64,000 nt of DNA from Aurantimonas marianensis (GTDB taxonomy: Bacteria > Pseudomonadota > Alphaproteobacteria > Rhizobiales > Rhizobiaceae). Location: assembly GCF_024195285.1 (NCBI RefSeq), contig NZ_JALHBS010000035.1:52058-116057 (forward strand), in the 5' to 3' direction. Of the stretch, positions 44,658 to 53,851 are shown in pieces (positions within the stretch are counted from its first letter, which is position 1; each line of letters starts with the position of its first letter). The notes beneath the pieces are model-generated. The model made no database searches and was not told the origin of the DNA. It saw only the letters and a list, made by a program, of their open reading frames with translations. The position numbers and the translations under genes were made by a program.

Positions 44658-44677
44658 GGCCGGTTCCCTCTCCTGGC

Positions 44678-45625
44678 TCAGCCGAGCGGCTTCAAATTGG
44701 CCTCGATCTCTGCCCGCTTCGGCTCCAGGAAGGGCGGCAGCGACAGGCTTTGCCCGAGGCTTTCCATCGGCTCGTCCACCGCAAAGCCCGGCCCGTCCGT
44801 CGCGATCTCGAAGAGGATGCCGTTCGGCTCGCGGAAATACAGCGAGCGGAAATAATAGCGCTCGACCTCGCCGCTCGAGGGCACGCGAAAGCCTTGCACC
44901 CGCTCTGTCCATTCGTGCAACTCCTCGATATCGGCCGCCCGGAACGCCACGTGATGCACGCCGCCGGCGCCCTGCCCGGCCCGTGGCAGGTTCGGCTCGA
45001 CCGCGACATGCAGCTCCGCCGCCGGCCCACCCTCGCCCATCTCGAAGGCATGGACGCTCGCCCCGTCCGCCTCATAGGTCCGCGCCTTCCGCATGTTCAT
45101 GATCTCCGTCAGGATCGGTTCCGTCCGGCCGAGATCGGGAACCGACATGATGATCGGGCCAAGGCCGCGGATCTGGTGCTCTTCCGGCACGCTGCTGCCG
45201 TCCCAGGGGTTGGAATCGCCCTTGCCACCGTCGTCGATGAGCCGCAGGCGCTGGCCTTCCGGGTCCTCGAAGTCGAGCGACGCCCGGCCGTCGAGATCGC
45301 GGATGTCGCCCACCGCGCCGCCCGCCTCAGTCAGGCGTGCGTGCCAGAATTCGAGGCTGTCGCGGCCGGCGACGCGCAGTCCGGTGCGCGAGACCGCGTT
45401 GGTGCCGCGCCGTTCCGGCGCCGCCGGAAAATCGAAGAAGGTGATGTCGGTGCCCGGACTGGCCTTTCCGTCGGCATAGAACAGATGGTAGGCGCTGGTA
45501 TCGTCCTGGTTCACCGTTTTCTTGACCAGACGCAGCCCGAGCACGTCGGTATAAAAGCGCAGATTGCCGGGGGCGTCGGCGGTAATGGCGGTCAGATGGT
45601 GGATGCCCTTCAACGCGATGCTCAT
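44678..45625 (-). CDS. ring-cleaving dioxygenase, MhqO-like (VOC fold)
   Basis: A 315-residue extradiol-type dioxygenase made of two glyoxalase/VOC modules. The first begins [20 protein letters not shown] with the metal-binding histidine in IHHL and [20 protein letters not shown]; the second has [20 protein letters not shown] and [20 protein letters not shown], carrying the second histidine and glutamate ligands. The ATG at 45625 follows CGGAGCAACCGCC. The length matches MhqO/MhqE/MhqA proteins, which cleave hydroquinones. It is the first gene of a two-gene unit with the MhqD-like hydrolase. Confidence 0.9.
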   Translation of the reverse strand: MSIALKGIHHLTAITADAPGNLRFYTDVLGLRLVKKTVNQDDTSAYHLFYADGKASPGTDITFFDFPAAPERRGTNAVSRTGLRVAGRDSLEFWHARLTEAGGAVGDIRDLDGRASLDFEDPEGQRLRLIDDGGKGDSNPWDGSSVPEEHQIRGLGPIIMSVPDLGRTEPILTEIMNMRKARTYEADGASVHAFEMGEGGPAAELHVAVEPNLPRAGQGAGGVHHVAFRAADIEELHEWTERVQGFRVPSSGEVERYYFRSLYFREPNGILFEIATDGPGFAVDEPMESLGQSLSLPPFLEPKRAEIEANLKPLG

Positions 45626-45697
45626 GGCGGTTGCTCCGTGCGGTTCAAATTCCTCGACGAAATAAGCGGATTCACGCCCCCGATGAAAAGAGGCCGG

Positions 45698-45708
45698 TTC
45701 GTAACGAA
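45698..45708. promoter_or_regulatory. palindrome TTCGTAACGAA
   Basis: Perfect 5-bp arms around a single base, in the 141-base divergent region between the dioxygenase and kinase genes. Such short palindromes are bound by MarR- or TetR-type regulators of quinone-responsive operons; no regulator gene is adjacent. Confidence 0.35.
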
Positions 45709-45720
45709 TCGTCTCCATAT

Positions 45721-45740
45721 TGTGAACAGCCGTTTTCACA
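45721..45740. promoter_or_regulatory. inverted repeat TGTGAA-N8-TTCACA
   Basis: Perfect 6-bp arms spaced eight bases apart, 26 bases upstream of the kinase GTG. Together with the neighbouring TTCGTAACGAA it makes a plausible operator pair for the divergent dioxygenase and kinase promoters. CRP-type sites also have TGTGA-N6-TCACA; here the same five bases are spaced ten, so a CRP reading does not fit. Confidence 0.4.
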
Positions 45741-45766
45741 TCCCGAACGAATAGCGGAGCGACGAC

Positions 45767-46432
45767 GTGACTTTCTCCGATTGCACCACCCCCGGAGATC
45801 CGAAGACGATCACGCCGGATGCCCTCGCGGACGTGATCGCGGCACGGCAAAAGTCCGGCCGCCTGATTGTCGCCATTGCCGGCTCGCCCGGCTCGGGCAA
45901 GAGCACCTTCGTCGAGCGGCTTCGTGACCGCCTGAACGCCGCAGCGCCGGGTTCGACCGACATTCTGCCGATGGACGGCTTCCATTTCGACGACGCCGTT
46001 CTCGCGGCGCGCGGCGACCGGCCGCGCAAGGGCGCGCCGCACACTTTCGATGTCGATGGGCTGGCCGTCATGCTCGACCGGCTGCGGGCCGGCGACGGCC
46101 GCGACGTCGCAGTCCCGGTGTTCGACCGGGCGATCGAGATCGCCCGCGCCGGGGCCCGGATCATCGCCGCGTCCACGCCCATCATCCTCGTCGAGGGCAA
46201 TTATCTTCTCTTCGACGATCCCGCCTGGGCACCGCTGCGCCAGCGCTTCGATATGACAGTCATGCTCGCCGTGCCGGAGGCGGTTCTGCAAGCCAGACTG
46301 ACCGAGCGCTGGGTCGGCTATGGCCTCGAAGGCGCCGCGCTTCGCGACAAGCTGGACGGCAACGACCTGCCCAACATGCGGCTGGTGCTGGAGAAAAGCG
46401 TGCCGGCGGATTTTATGGTCGCAAACGTTTAG
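45767..46432 (+). CDS. P-loop nucleoside/sugar kinase family protein (uridine kinase-like, FrcK-type)
   Basis: A 221-residue kinase of the uridine kinase/pantothenate kinase fold. Walker A is [15 protein letters not shown] (about residues 38-52); the [12 protein letters not shown] block and the [15 protein letters not shown] segment are typical of the YggC/FrcK group of small-molecule kinases, and [13 protein letters not shown] is the Walker B-like region. The GTG at 45767 follows CGGAGCGACGAC. The substrate cannot be told from the sequence; FrcK relatives accompany sugar transporters but none is here. Divergent from the dioxygenase gene. Confidence 0.85.
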   Translation: MTFSDCTTPGDPKTITPDALADVIAARQKSGRLIVAIAGSPGSGKSTFVERLRDRLNAAAPGSTDILPMDGFHFDDAVLAARGDRPRKGAPHTFDVDGLAVMLDRLRAGDGRDVAVPVFDRAIEIARAGARIIAASTPIILVEGNYLLFDDPAWAPLRQRFDMTVMLAVPEAVLQARLTERWVGYGLEGAALRDKLDGNDLPNMRLVLEKSVPADFMVANV

Positions 46433-46717
46433 GGCTGTTTGCGGTCGCGACCTCGTCTTGGCGAACGGCGCGGGCCGGCTCATGAGATGCGTAGGGCATT
46501 CGGCACCCAATCAGAACGTCGCAATCCAACTCCATGCAGTCGTTCCGCTCAGCTTCACCGCGCCAAAAAACGGACGCTCGACTCAACCACGGCGTTGACC
46601 GCTATGCGTTTCATGCCGGATATCGCATTATGACTTATTGCTGCTGCCGGTTGCGTGTCACCAACGCCGCTACAGCAGCTTATATTACTGTTCCGCGACT
46701 GTCCTCGAGGTATCCTA
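46433..46717 (+). other. gene-less leader before the orphan nuclease-like gene
   Basis: About 285 bases of lower GC than the surroundings with no gene-like frame. It contains an AT-rich TTATATTACTG near 46679 and TTGCGT at 46651, but their spacing (22 or more bases) does not make a standard promoter. No direct repeats matching the far side of the gene were seen by eye. Confidence 0.4.
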
Positions 46718-48820
46718 ATGACAGCCGAAGGCGAACGCTCAGCGCCACGGCCGATGGAGGAGATCGTGCACGCTCTGCGCGAGCTCGCGCAGAGCGAGGG
46801 ATCGCTTCACTCGATTTCGGCGATCATCTATCGGGATTGGGTACTGACCATAGACACGGTCCAAGCGCGCGTTACGGACGACCCCGCGCAACGCTGGTCG
46901 ACGGAGAAGCTCAACACGAACGAACTGATGCTCCTATTGGGACTTGCTGTTCAGTCTGGCTCCGACAGAATTTGGAACGTCCTACCTTCGGACGATGGCT
47001 TCGCAGATAAAGTCGACAAGCTACTGCGTGAGCTCCACGATCGGATCATCGTGGATTCTCCGTGGATAGACCGAGAAACACGTGCACTCGCTGACCCGTT
47101 AACAGTTATTGGAAGTATCGGCAGGGAGGCAATCTACTACGGCGCGGACGGATTCTACCTGCATCAGTTCCGTCAACTGGCGAGGCATCGCTTTCGCAGG
47201 GACCAGGAATGGATGCTCCAGAATGCCGGCATCTCTATCCGGCCGATTGTGGAGATTGCAACCTTCATCGGAAAACGCATCTCGCGGCAGATGGACGCTT
47301 GCGGCCAACGCAACAGCCGTGGAGTTTTGGAGCTGGGCGAATTCTTTAGCAGCCTTCTCATCGACAAAGCAGAGTTGAAGAAACGCTTTGGCGGCAAAGC
47401 CAACGCCTTCCTCGCGAAGTTCTCAACGCCTGCTACGAATGCCAACGCTTATTTCACTGACCCATTCACGATCAATCTGGTCGGCATCGCACCGCTGATC
47501 GACATTGGCGAGTACATCTTCGTACCGAGCCAGCACCGGCTATTTCAATCCGTTTACGAGAGTCCGTTCTATTGGATGATTGCGGATAAGTCGTACCGCG
47601 AGGCTGCTGCCGGACACCGAGGCCGATTCCTTGAGGAGACGGCGGCGCACCTCCTGACGAGTGTTTTCGGTTCGGGGCACGTACATCAGAACGTTACACT
47701 GTACCGGGGCAAGAAGATTGCTGGCGAGGTTGATGTGCTTGTCGCCTACGGTGAGTTCGTTATCGTGGGCCAAGCTAAATCAAAGCGTGTGTCGCTCAAG
47801 GCTCGTGCGGGCGATAAGGAGGCGCTTGAGAATGATTTTAAGGGGGCGATACAGCATCCGTATGAGCAAGCGCTTAGCTGCGCCAAGCTCATCATCAGCG
47901 GGGCGCGATGTGTGACTGCGGACGGTCGCACGCTCCAATTTCCTACCTTGCCGCGGATTTTTCCGATGGTTTTGTTGAGTGACCACTTCCCGGCTGCCTC
48001 GCAGCTTTCGGGGATGCTGCTGAAGCGCTTAGACGAAACGCCGCCGGTGATCTGGGACCTAGGTTTCCTCGATTGTGCCACCCGCATCCTTGCTTCGCCC
48101 GTTGAGGTAATCTTCTACCTGCAGGCGCGATCCCTGAATTTCGATAAGGTGACTTCGGACAGCGAGTTCAATTTCCTCGGTTATCACATTCGATCCAAGC
48201 TCGCGATTCCGGACGACGTCGACTGGATGATGCTCGATCGCGATTTCGCGACGGTTGTGGATGACTTCATGATTGCGGCCGACCTTGGCATCGAGGCGCA
48301 GCGGCCGCTCGGCATTCTCGAACAGCTTGAGATGCCTGTGATTTCGGAGCTGATTGGCGTTCTAAGGAGCGGCGACCCGGACCTCGCCGGCGTGGTCGTC
48401 GACATCTATGATTTTTCAGGTGCCGCGCTCGCTGATCTGTCTGCAACTATTCTCGATATGCGCGAAGAGGTGCGCGAGACCGGGAAAGCTCTCAAGGCCT
48501 TTTCAATTCAGACGGCCACAGGCGGCCTAACCTACATCGTCACTCATCACAGGGACGCAAAAACGGCACGCTCGGCGGAACTCTTGGGCGCAATGCATAA
48601 GTATGAAACCAAGAGCAACCGATGGTATGTAATCGTGGACACGATCGAGACAGACTTACCGGTAGATGGGCTGCTCCCGCTGATTTGGACATGGGTTGAG
48701 AACGAGGATGAGGCTGCGCGATTGAAGAAGGTAAGTGAGATGTTCAACACTCGGCAGGTGGCGGTGCGGGTTGGGGATGCCGCTGCAAGGAGAAGGGTGC
48801 TAACGAACAACGAGACTTAG
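46718..48820 (+). CDS. orphan protein with PD-(D/E)xK (NERD/Mrr-like) nuclease core, unknown function
   Basis: A 700-residue protein I cannot assign to a named family. The ATG at 46718 follows CGAGGTATCCTA and gives MTAEGERSAPRPMEEIVHAL. Residues 1-300 are helical and of no known type. At about 304-365 is a nuclease-like core: RFLEETAAHLL (an alpha helix with the first acid), IAGEVDVLVAYGEFVIVGQA with D339, and the QxK motif Q352-A-K354, the PD-(D/Q)xK pattern of Mrr and NERD proteins. The C-terminal 300 residues are mixed alpha/beta with VVDIYDFSGAALADLSATIL. Codon use is visibly less GC-rich than the neighbours and no partner gene is adjacent, which points to recent transfer. A defence or DNA-repair role is possible; a housekeeping one cannot be excluded. 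Confidence 0.8.
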   Translation: MTAEGERSAPRPMEEIVHALRELAQSEGSLHSISAIIYRDWVLTIDTVQARVTDDPAQRWSTEKLNTNELMLLLGLAVQSGSDRIWNVLPSDDGFADKVDKLLRELHDRIIVDSPWIDRETRALADPLTVIGSIGREAIYYGADGFYLHQFRQLARHRFRRDQEWMLQNAGISIRPIVEIATFIGKRISRQMDACGQRNSRGVLELGEFFSSLLIDKAELKKRFGGKANAFLAKFSTPATNANAYFTDPFTINLVGIAPLIDIGEYIFVPSQHRLFQSVYESPFYWMIADKSYREAAAGHRGRFLEETAAHLLTSVFGSGHVHQNVTLYRGKKIAGEVDVLVAYGEFVIVGQAKSKRVSLKARAGDKEALENDFKGAIQHPYEQALSCAKLIISGARCVTADGRTLQFPTLPRIFPMVLLSDHFPAASQLSGMLLKRLDETPPVIWDLGFLDCATRILASPVEVIFYLQARSLNFDKVTSDSEFNFLGYHIRSKLAIPDDVDWMMLDRDFATVVDDFMIAADLGIEAQRPLGILEQLEMPVISELIGVLRSGDPDLAGVVVDIYDFSGAALADLSATILDMREEVRETGKALKAFSIQTATGGLTYIVTHHRDAKTARSAELLGAMHKYETKSNRWYVIVDTIETDLPVDGLLPLIWTWVENEDEAARLKKVSEMFNTRQVAVRVGDAAARRRVLTNNET

Positions 48821-48976
48821 CTAGCGCAGGCGCGTTACGCTGTCCGCTATGGCAGCAAATCCAGACATCACGCTGGCTGCCATAAAGATCGACGTTTTCG
48901 AGCTACTTCCCGAAACGGGGCTTTCAGCTCTCCCCCCAAAGCCGGTACCGGCATACCAATATCCAACCACCCGCCC
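48821..48976. other. short convergent gap after the orphan gene
   Basis: Contains the hairpin CCCG-AAA-CGGG followed by GCTTTC (48909-48925, plus strand), a weak terminator candidate for the orphan gene, and the palindrome GCCGGTACCGGC (48941-48952) toward the cobO side. No gene. Confidence 0.4.
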
Positions 48977-49615
48977 CTAAAACTCGATCCCGACCTGCGC
49001 CTTCACGCCGGAGCGGAACGGGTGCTTGATCATCTCCATCTCGGTGACGAGGTCGGCGATCTCGATCAGCTCGTCCTTGGCGTTGCGGCCGGTGACGACG
49101 ACATGCTTCATCGCCGGCTTGCCCTTGAGAAATTCGACCACCTCGGCAATGTCGAGATAGTCGTAGCGCAGGACGATGTTGAGCTCGTCGAGCAGCACCA
49201 GCTGGTGCTCGTCGTCCATGATCAGCGCCTTCGCCCGCTCCCACGCTGCCTTGGCGGCGGCGATGTCGCGCTGGCGGTCCTGCGTCTCCCAGGTGAAGCC
49301 GTCGCCCATCGCGGTCATCGTCACCTGGTCGGGAAAATGCTCCAGAACCTTGCGCTCGCCGGTCTCCCACTTGCCCTTGACGAACTGCACGATGGCGACC
49401 TTCATGCCGTTGCCCAGCGCCCGGAAGACGAGGCCGAAGGCGGCCGTCGACTTGCCCTTGCCCTTGCCGGTATGGACGATCAGCAGCCCCTTCTCGATCG
49501 TCTTGGTGGCGAGGATCTTGTCGCGCGCCGCCTTCTTCTTCTTCATCTTCTCGGCATGGCGGGCGTCGAGCTCGGCGTCCGACATTCCGTCCGTAATCTT
49601 GGCCTTGTCCGTCAT
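48977..49615 (-). CDS. cobO: cob(I)yrinic acid a,c-diamide adenosyltransferase
   Basis: A 212-residue CobA/CobO-type corrinoid adenosyltransferase, which puts the 5'-deoxyadenosyl ligand on reduced corrinoids in the aerobic cobalamin route. The P-loop is HTGKGKGKSTAAFGLVFRAL (about residues 48-67), with VAIVQFVKGKWETGE, DDEHQLVLLDELNIVLRYDY and VVVTGRNAKDELIEIADLVT as usual, and the C-terminus KHPFRSGVKAQVGIEF. The ATG overlaps the GNAT stop (ATGA). It is the last gene of the cobalamin operon. Confidence 0.96.
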   Translation of the reverse strand: MTDKAKITDGMSDAELDARHAEKMKKKKAARDKILATKTIEKGLLIVHTGKGKGKSTAAFGLVFRALGNGMKVAIVQFVKGKWETGERKVLEHFPDQVTMTAMGDGFTWETQDRQRDIAAAKAAWERAKALIMDDEHQLVLLDELNIVLRYDYLDIAEVVEFLKGKPAMKHVVVTGRNAKDELIEIADLVTEMEMIKHPFRSGVKAQVGIEF

Positions 49616-50070
49616 TTCCCCATCCCATCGTCTGCCATCGGCGACCCCGCCAACGCCTTTGCGTAAAAGATCCGCTCTTCGCCCATCGGATAGTCGGCCA
49701 GCCGGCCGAACGGACGATAGCCCATCGCCTCGTAGAACCCCGGCGACTGGAAGGAATAGGTATCGACCCAGGCGCTGTGGCAACCCTCCGCCAGCGCGAT
49801 CGTCTCGGCCTGTTCCAAAAGCCGCCGGCCCAGCCCCCGCCCCCGCCAGCGCTCGGGCACGGCAACGGTCTCGATCGACAGCCAGTCCCAGTAGAGCTTG
49901 CCGATCAGGCCGCCGTCGACGCCCTCATCATCGCTGAGCGCCAGCATGACGAAGCGCGGCGCGTAAGCGAATTTGCCCCGCGTCGCGGGTTCGGCGAGCG
50001 GCGCCACGATGCGGCTGTGCGCGTCCGTATCCGACATTTCGATGCGCTCGATCGTCACCACGCCGGTCAT
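49612..50070 (-). CDS. GNAT-family N-acetyltransferase inside the cobalamin operon
   Basis: A 152-residue GNAT acetyltransferase. The acetyl-CoA site is VPERWRGRGLGRRLLEQAE (about residues 75-93, motif A), and SFQSPGFYEAMGYRPFGRLA near the C-terminus is motif B. The ATG at 50070 overlaps the cobN stop (ATGA) and the stop overlaps cobO, so it is translated as part of the operon. Substrate unknown; the coupling to cobN and cobO could mean a corrinoid-related or merely hitchhiking role. Confidence 0.88.
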   Translation of the reverse strand: MTGVVTIERIEMSDTDAHSRIVAPLAEPATRGKFAYAPRFVMLALSDDEGVDGGLIGKLYWDWLSIETVAVPERWRGRGLGRRLLEQAETIALAEGCHSAWVDTYSFQSPGFYEAMGYRPFGRLADYPMGEERIFYAKALAGSPMADDGMGK

Positions 50071-53000
50071 GGCGAGCGTCCGTCGATGCCACCGAGATGG
50101 GCACGGGCCGAGTTGGAGCGGGGCGACCACAAGCCGCGGTCGATCGCCTCGGCGAGCCGGTCGCTCATCTCGCGATAGGCGTTCGGGTTGTTCTCCAGCA
50201 TGAAGGCGCGCACGTCGTCATCGGCGACGAAGGCCTGATAGACCGCGTCGAAATGATGATCGCGCACCGCGCCCGTCGTCGCCGAGAAGGCGAAGAGATA
50301 GTCGACCGTCGCGGCGATCTCGAAAGCACCCTTGTAGCCGTGGCGCATGATGCCGGCGATCCATTTCGGGTTGACGACGCGGGCTCGGACGACCCGGCCG
50401 ATCTCTTCCTCCAGCGTCCGCACGACCGGGCGCTCGGGCCGGGAATGGTCGTTGTGATAGACGACGGGCCGTGTGCCGGAGACATGCTCCACCGCCGCCG
50501 TCATTCCGCCCTCGAACTGGTAGTAGTCGTCGGAATCCAGAAGGTCGTGCTCGCGATTGTCCTGATTCTGGACCACGGCCTCGATGCCGGCAAGCCGCGT
50601 CTCGAAACTCGCGCGCTCGGCCTCGCCTTCGGCATCCGCCCCGTAGGCATAGGAGCCCCAGACGAGGTAGCTCTCGGCGAGATCACCCTTGTCGTCCCAG
50701 CCCTTTTCGTCGATCAGCGCCTGCAGTCCCGCCCCGTAGGCACCGGGCTTCGATCCGAAAATCCGGAAGCCGGCGCGCTTGTCCGCCTCCTCCGGTGACT
50801 CTCCTTCCGCCATGAAGGCCTGCCGCTCGGCCGCCATCCGCGCGGCAATCGGGTTGTCGCCGGCCTCCTCGTCCAGCGCGCCGATCGCCCGGACCGCCCG
50901 GTCGAACAGCGCGATCTGGTCAGGAAAGGCATCGCGGAAGAAACCGGAAATGCGCAGCGTCACGTCGACCCGTGGCCGCCCGAGTTCGGCCAGCGTCACG
51001 ATCTCGTAGCCGGTGACGCGGCGCGAGGCGCGATCCCAGACCGGCCGCGCCCCGACCAGCGCCAGCGCCTGCGCGATGTCGTCGCCGCCGGTGCGCATAT
51101 TGGACGTGCCCCAGGCGGTGAGCCCGATCGAACGCGGCCAGTCGCCGTGATCCTGCGAATGTCGGATCACCAGGAGTTCGGCCGACTTCGCGCCGAGATG
51201 CCAGGCGGCTTCGGTCGGCACCGCGCGGGTGTCGACCGAAAAGAAGTTGCGGCCCGTCGGCAAGACGTCCGCCCGCCCCCGCGTCGGCGCGCCGGACGGC
51301 CCCGGCGGCACGAAGCGGCCGGAAAGCCCGGCCAGCAGCCCGGCGATCTCCGCCGGCCCCGAGCCCGTCACCGCCGGCTTCAGCCGCGCCGTCACATCCG
51401 CCATGACGACGCCTGTGGATTGCCACTTCGGCTGGGGCGTGATCTCGCCGGCGACGAGCTTTGCCGCCAGCAGTTCGATGCGCTCCACCGTGTCGCCCTG
51501 CGTCCGCCAGGAGTCTGTGGACAGGCTGTGGAAAACCTGTGGACATGGTCCCTCCCACGGCGCCGCCATGTCGCAGTCGAGCGGGTCGAACGGCGCCGAA
51601 CCCGCTCCCAGCAGATCCGCCGCGATCGCCCGGTGCAGCGACGCCTCGCCCGGCTCCGTCCCGCGCGGCAGCCGCGCCAGCGCCACGACGAGATCGGTCA
51701 ACAGCCGTCCCTCCGGCGCCTGGCCGAAGACGTGCAACCCGTCGCGGATCTGCATTTCCTTCAGGTCGCAGAGATAGGCGTCGAGCTTTTCCAGCGCCGT
51801 CTCCTCGGCGTCCGTCGCGCCGATCCCCGCGTCGCGGTCGAGGCCGATGTCGCGTACGAGATCGAGGATGCGGCCTTTCAAGAGCGTCAGACGCCGGGGG
51901 TCGGTGCCCGCCGCCTCGTAATATTCGTCGACCAGCGCCTCCAGATCCCGCAGCGGCCCGTAGGTTTCCGCCCGCGTCAATGGCGGCGTCAGATGGTCGA
52001 TGATGACGGCGCTCGTCCGCCGCTTGGCCTGCGTGCCCTCGCCCGGATCGTTGACGATGAAGGGGTAGAGATGCGGCAACGGCCCGAACACCGCCTCGGG
52101 AAAGCAGGTTTCCGACAGCGCCAGCGCCTTGCCCGGCAGCCATTCGAGATTGCCGTGCTTGCCCATATGGACGACCGCGTCCACCTCATATGCGGACCTG
52201 AGATAGGCGTAGAGCGCCAGGTAGTTGTGCGGCGGCACAAGGTCGGGCGAGTGGTAGGTTTCCTTCGGATCGATGTTGTAGCCGCGCGCCGGCTGGATGC
52301 CGACCAGCGTCTCGCCGAACCGCGCCAGCGGCAGTGCGAAGGCCGCCTCGCCGCGATGCGTCACCACGAATGGATCGCCCTCCGGCGCACCCCAGCGTTC
52401 CGTCACCGCCGACCGCACGGCCTCCGGCAGTCCCGCGAAGAACCGTCGATAGGCCGCGACCGACAGCGTCTCGCGCACCTTGCGCATCGCGGTGCCGGCA
52501 TTGGTCGGACCGGCCATCAGATGGTCGATCAGCGCGTTGCCGCTCTCAGGAATATCCGCCACCGGATAGCCCGCCGCCGCCATTGCCTCGAGCACTGCGA
52601 TCGTGCCGGCCGGCGTGTCGAGCCCCACCCCGTTGCCGAGCCGCCCGTCCCGGTTGGGATAGTTGGCGAGCAGGATCGCCACACGCTTTTCCGAAACAGG
52701 TTTCCGCCGCAGCCGCGCCCAACGGGCCGCGAGCTCGGCGACGAACGCCACGCGGTCGGCCATCGAGCGGTGCGCGACGATATCCGTCTCGGTTAGCGCA
52801 TCCCATTCGCCAGCCGATTTGAAGGCAATGGCGCGCGACAACACCCGCCCGTCAACCTCCGGCAACGCAACGCTCATCGCCAGATCGCGGGCCGACAACC
52901 CTTGCGCGGATGTCTTCCAGCTTTCCGCCGACCCGCTCGCCAAGACCGCCTGCAAGACGACGGCGCCCTGTTCCTCCAGAACCGTCGGAACGCGGTCTCC

Positions 53001-53840
53001 GCCCGGCGAGGACACCGCGAAGCCGGTCAGATTGACGACGACGTCGGGAGCCCGGTCCGCGAACAATGCCCGCACCGTCTCGATCGACACCGGGTCCTTC
53101 AGGCTGGAAACGAACACCGGCAGCACATCCAGCCCCCGCTCCGCCATTTCCTGCGCCAGCGCCTCGACCGGCTCGGTCTGCCCGCTCTGCACCAGCGCCC
53201 GGTAGAAAACGATCGCCGCGAGGGGTTTCTCTTCGGCTTCGACGGAGGATAGCGCCTTCGGGAAAGAATGGTCGGTGGCGCTGGATACTCGGGCACCAAT
53301 CTCCAGCAGCCCCGCCTTCAGCAGCGGTTGTGCCTCGGCCGGCCATGCGCCGCCGCCAAGGATCGCACCGCAGGCCGCGAGAAACTTTTCGGCATTCGCC
53401 GCGCCGCCCTCGACCAGATAGCGCCAGAGCCGGTCGCGCTCGGCGAGCGGGATCGTGGTGTAGCGGTCGAGCCCCTGATCCGGCTTGTCGTCGCCGGGCA
53501 AGACGGCGAGCTTGGCTCCCGCCGCCTGCGCGTTGGCGATGAGCGCATCCAGCCCGTAGGGCCAGTACGCCGCGCCGCCGAGCAGCCGCACCACGACGAG
53601 CCTGGCGTGGCGTAGTGTCCGTTCCACATAGGTGTCGACCGACATCGGGTGTTTGAGGCGCAGAAGATTGGCGAGGCGCAGCGTCGGCGCCGTACCCCCG
53701 AGACGCCCAGCCGCCGCCGCCAGACTGGCGATTTCCGTGTCGGCGGCCGACAGCACCACGATATCGCCCGGCGACTGGCCGAGATCGACCGCCTCGCCGC
53801 CGTCGTCGATCGTGCCTTTCTGGGCGAGGAGGAGATGCAA
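50067..53840 (-). CDS. cobN: aerobic cobaltochelatase subunit CobN
   Basis: A 1257-residue CobN, the large subunit that, with CobS and CobT (not in this window), inserts cobalt into hydrogenobyrinic acid a,c-diamide using ATP. Recognisable blocks: TYVERTLRHARLVVVRLLGG early, GDPFVVTHRGEAAFALPLAR and IQPARGYNIDPKETYHSPDL followed by PPHNYLALYAYLR, VVHMGKHGNLEWLPGKALAL, and the C-terminal YDWxx-less block MRHGYKGAFEIAATVDYLFA. Length is normal. It starts 11 bases after cobW and its stop is overlapped by the GNAT gene. Confidence 0.96.
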   Translation of the reverse strand: MHLLLAQKGTIDDGGEAVDLGQSPGDIVVLSAADTEIASLAAAAGRLGGTAPTLRLANLLRLKHPMSVDTYVERTLRHARLVVVRLLGGAAYWPYGLDALIANAQAAGAKLAVLPGDDKPDQGLDRYTTIPLAERDRLWRYLVEGGAANAEKFLAACGAILGGGAWPAEAQPLLKAGLLEIGARVSSATDHSFPKALSSVEAEEKPLAAIVFYRALVQSGQTEPVEALAQEMAERGLDVLPVFVSSLKDPVSIETVRALFADRAPDVVVNLTGFAVSSPGGDRVPTVLEEQGAVVLQAVLASGSAESWKTSAQGLSARDLAMSVALPEVDGRVLSRAIAFKSAGEWDALTETDIVAHRSMADRVAFVAELAARWARLRRKPVSEKRVAILLANYPNRDGRLGNGVGLDTPAGTIAVLEAMAAAGYPVADIPESGNALIDHLMAGPTNAGTAMRKVRETLSVAAYRRFFAGLPEAVRSAVTERWGAPEGDPFVVTHRGEAAFALPLARFGETLVGIQPARGYNIDPKETYHSPDLVPPHNYLALYAYLRSAYEVDAVVHMGKHGNLEWLPGKALALSETCFPEAVFGPLPHLYPFIVNDPGEGTQAKRRTSAVIIDHLTPPLTRAETYGPLRDLEALVDEYYEAAGTDPRRLTLLKGRILDLVRDIGLDRDAGIGATDAEETALEKLDAYLCDLKEMQIRDGLHVFGQAPEGRLLTDLVVALARLPRGTEPGEASLHRAIAADLLGAGSAPFDPLDCDMAAPWEGPCPQVFHSLSTDSWRTQGDTVERIELLAAKLVAGEITPQPKWQSTGVVMADVTARLKPAVTGSGPAEIAGLLAGLSGRFVPPGPSGAPTRGRADVLPTGRNFFSVDTRAVPTEAAWHLGAKSAELLVIRHSQDHGDWPRSIGLTAWGTSNMRTGGDDIAQALALVGARPVWDRASRRVTGYEIVTLAELGRPRVDVTLRISGFFRDAFPDQIALFDRAVRAIGALDEEAGDNPIAARMAAERQAFMAEGESPEEADKRAGFRIFGSKPGAYGAGLQALIDEKGWDDKGDLAESYLVWGSYAYGADAEGEAERASFETRLAGIEAVVQNQDNREHDLLDSDDYYQFEGGMTAAVEHVSGTRPVVYHNDHSRPERPVVRTLEEEIGRVVRARVVNPKWIAGIMRHGYKGAFEIAATVDYLFAFSATTGAVRDHHFDAVYQAFVADDDVRAFMLENNPNAYREMSDRLAEAIDRGLWSPRSNSARAHLGGIDGRSP

Positions 53841-53851
53841 CGGGGCGCCCG

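Noticed and set aside
45721..45740. A CRP/FNR site at TGTGAA-N8-TTCACA
   Set aside because: The half-sites are too far apart for CRP (TGTGA-N6-TCACA); kept only as a general operator candidate.
45626..46510. Minus-strand extension of the dioxygenase frame to 610 residues
   Set aside because: The extra part is antisense to the kinase gene; the MhqO-like N-terminus begins at 45625 with a ribosome site.
46433..48976. An integrated mobile element around the orphan nuclease-like gene
   Set aside because: No integrase, transposase, tRNA end or flanking direct repeats could be seen; only composition suggests transfer.
51147..52796. 549-codon plus-strand open frame inside cobN
   Set aside because: Antisense to a clearly conserved cobN; Arg/His-rich with no motif.
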